Positions 59,125 to 64,000 of a stretch of 64,000 nucleotides of DNA are shown here, one piece after another. The translations under genes and the position numbers were made by a program. A model generated the notes under the pieces. The model was not told the origin of the DNA. It did no database searches and was given only the letters and a program-made list of their open reading frames with translations. Position 1 is the stretch's first letter. Each line of letters starts with the position of its first letter. Origin of the DNA: Amycolatopsis nigrescens CSC17Ta-90 (lineage in GTDB: Bacteria > Actinomycetota > Actinomycetes > Mycobacteriales > Pseudonocardiaceae); contig NZ_ARVW01000001.1 in the NCBI RefSeq assembly GCF_000384315.1, positions 3,222,156 through 3,286,155 of the forward strand. The letters run 5' to 3'.

Positions 59125-60363
59125 TCACGAGGGGGTGTTGGCGATCAGCTTCTCGAAGGTGCGCAGGTGCTCGTCGGCCACCACGTCCAGGCCGAAGTTG
59201 TCCCGCACCATGGCGCTCTGCCGCTTCGCGATGACCGCCCGCTGCACCGGGTCGTCCAACAGCTCGATCACGGCCTTGGCCACCGCGGCCGGGTCGTCCG
59301 GCGGCACCAGCAGGATGTTCTCCCCGTTGCGCAGCTCGATCCCCGGGTAGTTGTCCAAAGTGGTCGAAGCGATGGTCGCGGTGCCGGACAGCATCGCCTC
59401 CAACGAGGCGGTGCCGCAGCCACCGTTGAGGTCGTGCGTGACCAGATCCGCGGCCGCGTAGTAGGACGGCACATCCGCCTTCGGCACCGCGCCCTTGACG
59501 ATGAACCTGTCCCGGACGCCCAGTTCCTCGGCCCGCTTGATGAACTCGTCGTGGTAGACCCTGCCCACCACGACCACCTTCACGTCCGGGTGCTTCTCCA
59601 GGATCGCCGGCATCGCGTTCACCAGCGGCAACCGGTCGCGCAGCGGGATGATGTGCCCGAGCGAGACGATCAGCGGCCCGTCCCCGATCTCGTTCTCCGC
59701 GCGCACGTCCTTGGTCAGCGGCTTCTCGAACTGACCGGTGTCCACCGCGATCGGGAAGTACTCGGAGTTCTCGTCGCTGGTGGCGTACCGGTGCACGCAG
59801 TAGTCGACGCCCTGCTTGTCCAGGATCACGTAGTGCGGCTTGAACAGGCTGAGCACCGGCCGGACCAGCATCGCGTCCAGCATCCGGAAAACGGCGCCGT
59901 ACAGCTTCTTCTCGCTGATCAGCAGCGTGTGGATGGTGAGCAGGGTGGGAATCTTGCGCTTGCGCGCGTACCAGCCCGCCATCCAGGTCAGGTCGAAGAA
60001 CTGCCCGTGCAGGTGGATCGCGTCCGGCTTGAACTCGTCCAGCAGCTTGAACAGCTTCCGCCAGTTGCCGGGGCGGACCGAGGCGAAGGTCATGTCGAAG
60101 TCGATCGACAGCCCGAGCTGCGGCATCTTCATCGCGGGCAGGCGCACGATCCGGTAGCCGCCGTGCTCCTCCTCCGCCGGCGCGTCACCGTAGGCGGCGG
60201 TGACCGCGAGAACCTCGTGCCCGGCGGCGGTGTACTGCTCGGCCAGCGAAGCCGACATGTGCGCACTTCCACCCACGCGCGGCGGGAAGAAGTTGTTCAC
60301 TACCACGATCCGCATTGATCGTCCCTCCGCCGGCCCGGCCGGGATCTCGGTCGACTCGGTCAC
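59125..60363 (-). CDS. GT4-family glycosyltransferase
   Basis: A 412-residue GT-B enzyme. The N-terminal domain has MRIVVVNNFFPPRVGGSAHM and AIHLHGQFFDL. The C-terminal donor domain has PLIVSLGHIIPLRDRLPLVN and the acidic motif NGGCGTASLEAMLSGTATIA. It transfers a nucleotide-activated sugar, probably the one made by this operon, onto a lipid-linked glycan. The GTG at 60361-60363 overlaps the epimerase stop (GTGA); an ATG at 60315 is a possible start nearer the conserved core. Confidence 0.92.
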   Translation of the reverse strand: MTESTEIPAGPAEGRSMRIVVVNNFFPPRVGGSAHMSASLAEQYTAAGHEVLAVTAAYGDAPAEEEHGGYRIVRLPAMKMPQLGLSIDFDMTFASVRPGNWRKLFKLLDEFKPDAIHLHGQFFDLTWMAGWYARKRKIPTLLTIHTLLISEKKLYGAVFRMLDAMLVRPVLSLFKPHYVILDKQGVDYCVHRYATSDENSEYFPIAVDTGQFEKPLTKDVRAENEIGDGPLIVSLGHIIPLRDRLPLVNAMPAILEKHPDVKVVVVGRVYHDEFIKRAEELGVRDRFIVKGAVPKADVPSYYAAADLVTHDLNGGCGTASLEAMLSGTATIASTTLDNYPGIELRNGENILLVPPDDPAAVAKAVIELLDDPVQRAVIAKRQSAMVRDNFGLDVVADEHLRTFEKLIANTPS

Positions 60364-61295
60364 TGCTGGAGGCTCAGCTTGACCAGGTCGGTCATGCCCT
60401 GCTCGACCGGGATGGTCGGCTCCCAGCCAAGGATCTCCTTGGCCCTGCTGATGTCCGCGGCCCGCCGGGAAACCAGCACGTCGCGCTCGTTGAACTGCGG
60501 CTCGACGTGCACGCCGACCGCGTCGATCAGGATCTTGGCCAGGGTGGCGATCGAGGTGTCGATGCCGGTGCCGATGTTGATCGGCAGGTTCGACTTCTCC
60601 GACTCCAGCGCGGCGACCACCGAGCGGGCCAGGTCGTGCACGTGCACGAAGTCCATCGACTGCTCGCCCTTGCCGTCGATGATCGGCGGCTGGCCGTTGC
60701 GCAGGCGGGTGATGAAGTGGTTGATCACCGAGGTGTAGTACGCCTCGCTCTTCTGGCCGGGGCCGTACACGTTGAAGAAGCGCAGCGCGTTCCAGGAAAG
60801 GCCCTTCTGCCGCTCGTAGAAGCCGAGCAGGTCCTCACCGGCGCGCTTGGTGATGCAGTACGGGGTGAGCGGGCGCAGCTTGTCGTCCTCGTGCATCGGC
60901 AGCCGCTCCGGGTCGCCGTACACCGAGGCGGTGGACGCGAAGACCAGTCGCTCGACACCCTCGTCCGCGGCGGCCGCGAACACGTTGTGGTTGCCGGTCA
61001 TGTTGATGTCGATCGACTCGTGCGGGTCGGCGATCGACTTGTTGATCGACACCGTGGCGAAGTGCACCACGTGGCTGCAGCCGCGCATCGCCTCGCGGAC
61101 CGCGCCGCCGTAGCGGACGTCCTTCTCCACCAGCTCCAGGTTGCCGGTGGCCGCCCATTCCGCCATCCGCGGCCGGTCGCCGCGGGTCATGTTGTCGAAC
61201 GCGCGGACGTGGTAGCCCTTTTCCATCAGCATCGGGATCACATGACCTGCGATGAACCCGCCGGCACCGGTGAACAGAACGGTCTTCTTGGACAT
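60360..61295 (-). CDS. NAD-dependent epimerase/dehydratase (extended SDR)
   Basis: A 311-residue nucleotide-sugar SDR. It has VLFTGAGGFIAGHVIPMLME (NAD), VVHFATVSIN, and the catalytic region FASTASVYGDPERLPMHEDD with YCITKRAGE giving the YxxxK pair. It is closest in look to UDP-glucose 4-epimerase/UDP-glucuronate-type enzymes. It makes or interconverts a UDP- or dTDP-sugar. It lies between the DegT (41-base gap) and GT4 (overlap) genes. Confidence 0.92.
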   Translation of the reverse strand: MSKKTVLFTGAGGFIAGHVIPMLMEKGYHVRAFDNMTRGDRPRMAEWAATGNLELVEKDVRYGGAVREAMRGCSHVVHFATVSINKSIADPHESIDINMTGNHNVFAAAADEGVERLVFASTASVYGDPERLPMHEDDKLRPLTPYCITKRAGEDLLGFYERQKGLSWNALRFFNVYGPGQKSEAYYTSVINHFITRLRNGQPPIIDGKGEQSMDFVHVHDLARSVVAALESEKSNLPINIGTGIDTSIATLAKILIDAVGVHVEPQFNERDVLVSRRAADISRAKEILGWEPTIPVEQGMTDLVKLSLQQ

Positions 61296-61336
61296 TTGTC
61301 GTTTGCTCCTTGTAGCGCTTCAGGCGTGGCGAAGGG

Positions 61337-62488
61337 TCAGGACAGTTCGGTGACGACCTCGCGGACGACCGTGGCCACCCGCTCGACCTGTGCATCGGTG
61401 AGGTTGGAGTGCATCGGGATGGCCAGCTGCCTGGCGAAAACGTCGGCGGAGACCGGCAGCGGCCGCTGCTCGCCGTAGACCGGCTGCAGGTGCGAGGAGT
61501 AGGTGCCGAAGTTGCAGCCGATGCCCCGCTCGCGCAGCTTGAGCGCGACCTGGCCGCGGCTGAGCTCCGGCGCGATCATCAGCGCGTAGGTCTGCCACGG
61601 GTGCTCCCGGTCCGGCAGCGCCACCGGCACCTCGACGCCGTCCAGTCCGGCGAAGGCGTCGTGGTAGTGCTTCGCGGCCGCGCGGCGGGTGGCCAGCAGT
61701 TCCGGCAGCCGGTCCAGCTGCACGTTCATGATCGCGGCCTGCACGTCGGAGAGGCGGAAGTTGAAACCGGCCTCGTGGAAGGTCGGGATGGGCAGCTCGT
61801 CACTGCCTTCGCGGTTGAAGGCTGGCTCGATGCCGTAAGTGTGCAGCTTGCGGGCGTGCGCGATCAGGTCCTCGCGGTCGGAGACCAGCGCGCCGCCCTC
61901 ACCGGCGGTGATGCCCTTGCGGCCGTGGAAGGAGAAGGCGGCGAGGTCGCCGAGGCTGCCGGCCGGCCGGGTCTTGTAGGTGGCGCCGGCGGAGCAGGCG
62001 GCGTCTTCGAACAGCCACAGGCCGTGCTTGTCGGCGATCGCGCGGTACTCGTCGAAGTCGCCGGGCTGGCCGAACACGTCGACCGCGAGGATGCCGACGG
62101 TGCGCGGGCCGACCAGCGACTCGATGGACGCCGGGTCCGCGTTGAAGGTGTCCGGGCGGATGTCCGCGAAGACCGGGGTGGCCCCGGCCTGCAGCACCGC
62201 GTGCCCGGTGGCCGGGAAGGTGTAGTCGCTGACGATCACCTCGTCGCCCGGCTTGACACCGAGCACGCGCAGCCCGAGGTACAGCGCCGAGCCGCAGTTG
62301 CTGGTGGTCAAGGCGTGCTGGGTGCCGACGGCCTTGGCGAACCGCTCCTCGAACCTGCGGCAGGCGGGCCCGGCACCGGCGAGCCACCCGGAACGGAAGA
62401 CCTCGGCCACCGCGGCCAGTTCTTCCTCACCTACGGTGGGCTGGCCGAGCACTATGTTTTCTACCGCCGTGTCTGGGCTGTCAGACAT
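61337..62488 (-). CDS. DegT/DnrJ/EryC1/StrS-family sugar aminotransferase (second copy)
   Basis: A 383-residue PLP enzyme. It has FRSGWLAGAGPACRRFEERF, TSNCGSALYLGLRVLGVKPG, SDYTFPATGHAVLQAGAT, the aspartate in LFEDAACSAGA and the lysine in FSFHGRKGITAGEGG. It is clearly distinct from the copy at 51117, so the two probably act on different keto-sugars. It is the first gene of the minus-strand sugar operon. Possible products are 4-amino or 3-amino sugars later acylated by the hexapeptide acyltransferase. Confidence 0.93.
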   Translation of the reverse strand: MSDSPDTAVENIVLGQPTVGEEELAAVAEVFRSGWLAGAGPACRRFEERFAKAVGTQHALTTSNCGSALYLGLRVLGVKPGDEVIVSDYTFPATGHAVLQAGATPVFADIRPDTFNADPASIESLVGPRTVGILAVDVFGQPGDFDEYRAIADKHGLWLFEDAACSAGATYKTRPAGSLGDLAAFSFHGRKGITAGEGGALVSDREDLIAHARKLHTYGIEPAFNREGSDELPIPTFHEAGFNFRLSDVQAAIMNVQLDRLPELLATRRAAAKHYHDAFAGLDGVEVPVALPDREHPWQTYALMIAPELSRGQVALKLRERGIGCNFGTYSSHLQPVYGEQRPLPVSADVFARQLAIPMHSNLTDAQVERVATVVREVVTELS

Positions 62489-62643
62489 ACCTCTCCCGTT
62501 GCATTAGGTCAGATCGCAGTGTATTAGAGCTGCCCACCTCGACGATCAGCCCCGTACCTCGACGCTCCGCGGGACGCCGAGGTTGCCCGTGAAAGCTTCG
62601 CGTACATCACACCGGCGGCCCCGTGAGCGGGGGATACTGACTC

Positions 62644-64000
62644 ATGCGGTTCGGCATTCTCGGTCCCGTCCACGCCGAACGCGCCGACGGTACCCCGGTC
62701 GCGCTCGGCGGCCCGCGCACGCGCGCGCTGGCCGCGCTGCTGCTGGCCCATCCCGGCCGGGTGGTCAGCACCGGTCGCCTGATCGAGGGTCTTTACGGCG
62801 AGGCTCCGCCGGAGGGCGCGGCCAACGCGTTGCAGTCCCACGTCTCCCAGCTCCGCCAGGCCCTCGGCGACGCGGGGCTGGTGGAGCTGCATCCGGCGGG
62901 TTACCGGCTGGCGGTGGAGCCGGCCGACGTGGACGTGCACCGGTTCGAGGCACTGGCCGCCAAGGGACGGGCGGCGCTGGCGGATGGCGAGTACCGGCGT
63001 GCGGTGGAGCAGCTGGCCCAGGCGCTGGAGTTGTGGCGGGGACCCGCGCTGGCCGATATCGCCGCTGTCACCGCCGGGGAGTCGCCGTGGGTGCGGACGC
63101 GGGCGGCGGAGCTGGCGGAGACGCGGATGGCGGCGATGGAGGACGCGGCCGAGGCGGAGCTGGGTCTTGGCGGGGATCTGAGCGGGGTGGTGTCGCGGTT
63201 GCGCGGGGTGGTGGCGGGGTTTCCGCTGCGGGAAAGGTCATGGGGGCTGCTGATGCGGGCGCTGGCGGCGGCGGGACGCCACGGCGAGGCGCTGGCGGTG
63301 TTCGAGCAGGCGCGGCAGGTGCTGGCGGAGGAGCTGGGCGCCGATCCGTCGGCGGAGCTGCGGGCCGCGCACACAGCCGTCCTCCGAGGTAGTGACGGTG
63401 GTGACGGTGCTGGCTCGGGGGTGCGCGGGGTGCCCGCGCTGTGGACCAGTTTCGTGGGCCGGGACGAGGAGCTGGCGCGGGTTCGGGAGCTGGTGAAACG
63501 GGCCAGGCTGGTGACGCTGACCGGGCCGGGAGGCACCGGGAAGACCCGTCTCGCGATCGAAGCCGCGGCCAGGGCCGATGGACCGGTGTGCTTCGTCGAG
63601 CTGGCGGGCCTGACCGAGGGCGGCGAAGTGCCGCAGGCGCTGCTGACCGCGCTGGGGGTGCGCGACACGGTGTCGGCTCGGGTGGGGGAAAGCCCGCCCG
63701 CGCCGGTGGAGCGGTTGGTGGCGGTGTTGCGGGAACGGCCGGTGCTGCTGGTGCTGGACAACTGCGAGCACCTCATCGACCCGGTCGCCCACCTGGCCGC
63801 CACCCTGCTCACCGGCGCACCCGGCTTGCGGATCTTGGCCACCAGCCGCGAACCCCTCGACCTCCCCGGCGAAACCCGCCACCCCGTCCCCGTCCTCACC
63901 GACCACGCCGCCATCCAGTTGTTCACCGACCGAGCACACGCCGCCCGACCCGACCTACCCCACAACCCCCACACCACCGACCTCATCCGCCACATCTGCC
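62644..64000 (+). CDS. AfsR/SARP-type regulator (BTAD plus NB-ARC), 3' end outside the window
   Basis: The frame is open from the ATG at 62644 to the end of the window (452 codons visible). A winged-helix DNA-binding domain (MRFGILGPVHAERADGTPVA, then GRLIEGLYGEAPPEGAANAL) is followed by a bacterial transcriptional activation domain (about 95-245). A NTPase domain follows with Walker A LVTLTGPGGTGKTRLAIEAA and a Walker B-like VLLVLDNCEHLID. This is the LuxR/AfsR-like BTAD-NB-ARC architecture, usually about 900-1,100 residues with C-terminal TPRs. It could control the adjacent sugar operon or a cluster beyond the window. Confidence 0.9.
   Translation, partial: MRFGILGPVHAERADGTPVALGGPRTRALAALLLAHPGRVVSTGRLIEGLYGEAPPEGAANALQSHVSQLRQALGDAGLVELHPAGYRLAVEPADVDVHRFEALAAKGRAALADGEYRRAVEQLAQALELWRGPALADIAAVTAGESPWVRTRAAELAETRMAAMEDAAEAELGLGGDLSGVVSRLRGVVAGFPLRERSWGLLMRALAAAGRHGEALAVFEQARQVLAEELGADPSAELRAAHTAVLRGSDGGDGAGSGVRGVPALWTSFVGRDEELARVRELVKRARLVTLTGPGGTGKTRLAIEAAARADGPVCFVELAGLTEGGEVPQALLTALGVRDTVSARVGESPPAPVERLVAVLRERPVLLVLDNCEHLIDPVAHLAATLLTGAPGLRILATSREPLDLPGETRHPVPVLTDHAAIQLFTDRAHAARPDLPHNPHTTDLIRHIC

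Overview
The window is high-GC actinobacterial chromosome. Its gene content and order match the arabinogalactan cell-wall locus of Mycobacterium tuberculosis (Rv3777 to Rv3814c). Proline- and glycine-rich proteins, a bacterial proteasome activator, ESX/EspG-type genes and an arabinan plus galactan toolkit without visible mycolate genes suggest a Pseudonocardiaceae genome such as Amycolatopsis. That placement is inferred from gene content and was not checked by a search.

Layout. 1-9 kb: the 3' part of a LuxR-type regulator, a RibD-like reductase, tRNA-Ser(TGA), a MarR regulator, a zinc metallopeptidase, a secreted M28 aminopeptidase, and then the Rv3777 (quinone oxidoreductase), Rv3778c (desulfurase-fold) and Rv3780 (Bpa/PafE) equivalents. 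9-10 kb: an HTH/Clp_N regulator preceded by paired palindromes. 10.2-13.7 kb: a methyltransferase and the wzm-wzt-glfT1 galactan export and initiation operon. 13.8-17.3 kb: a type VII secretion-associated island (WXG/PPE-like protein, DUF3558 lipoprotein, ESX-like protein, EspG). 17.4-30.4 kb: an acyl-CoA dehydrogenase, glfT2, gtrA, dprE1-dprE2, a domain-duplicated unknown, one arabinosyltransferase (Emb), and the glf-PAP2-ubiA operon. Together these make UDP-galactofuranose and decaprenyl-phospho-arabinose and polymerise the galactan and arabinan.

30.5-44.4 kb: three large Rv3779/DUF6541-like membrane proteins, an AftB-like GT-C enzyme, PlsC, a GH1 glucosidase, a TetR regulator, a HAD phosphatase, an LLM oxidoreductase and a flippase-like membrane protein. 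44.5-53.2 kb: an unusual operon of ATP-grasp, HAD, acyl carrier protein, ketoreductase, acyl-AMP ligase, LuxE-like and LuxC-like genes, divergent from a sugar aminotransferase/oxidoreductase pair. It looks like a lux-type acyl-reduction module without luciferase, tied to surface-glycan genes. It is the best candidate here for an undescribed system.

53.2-58.4 kb: a P450/MarR pair, a DUF3558 lipoprotein, an ArsR/AHSA1 pair with twin operators, a DUF4232 lipoprotein, and a class F sortase with an Excalibur-domain surface protein. 58.5-62.5 kb: a second sugar operon (DegT aminotransferase, epimerase, GT4, hexapeptide acyltransferase). The window ends inside an AfsR/SARP-type regulator.

Convergent gene pairs are repeatedly separated by perfect or near-perfect hairpins. 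Two hairpin families recur: one with UNCG tetraloops, the other containing AAGGTGCCCTTCAC. No transposase, integrase, rRNA or CRISPR array was seen.
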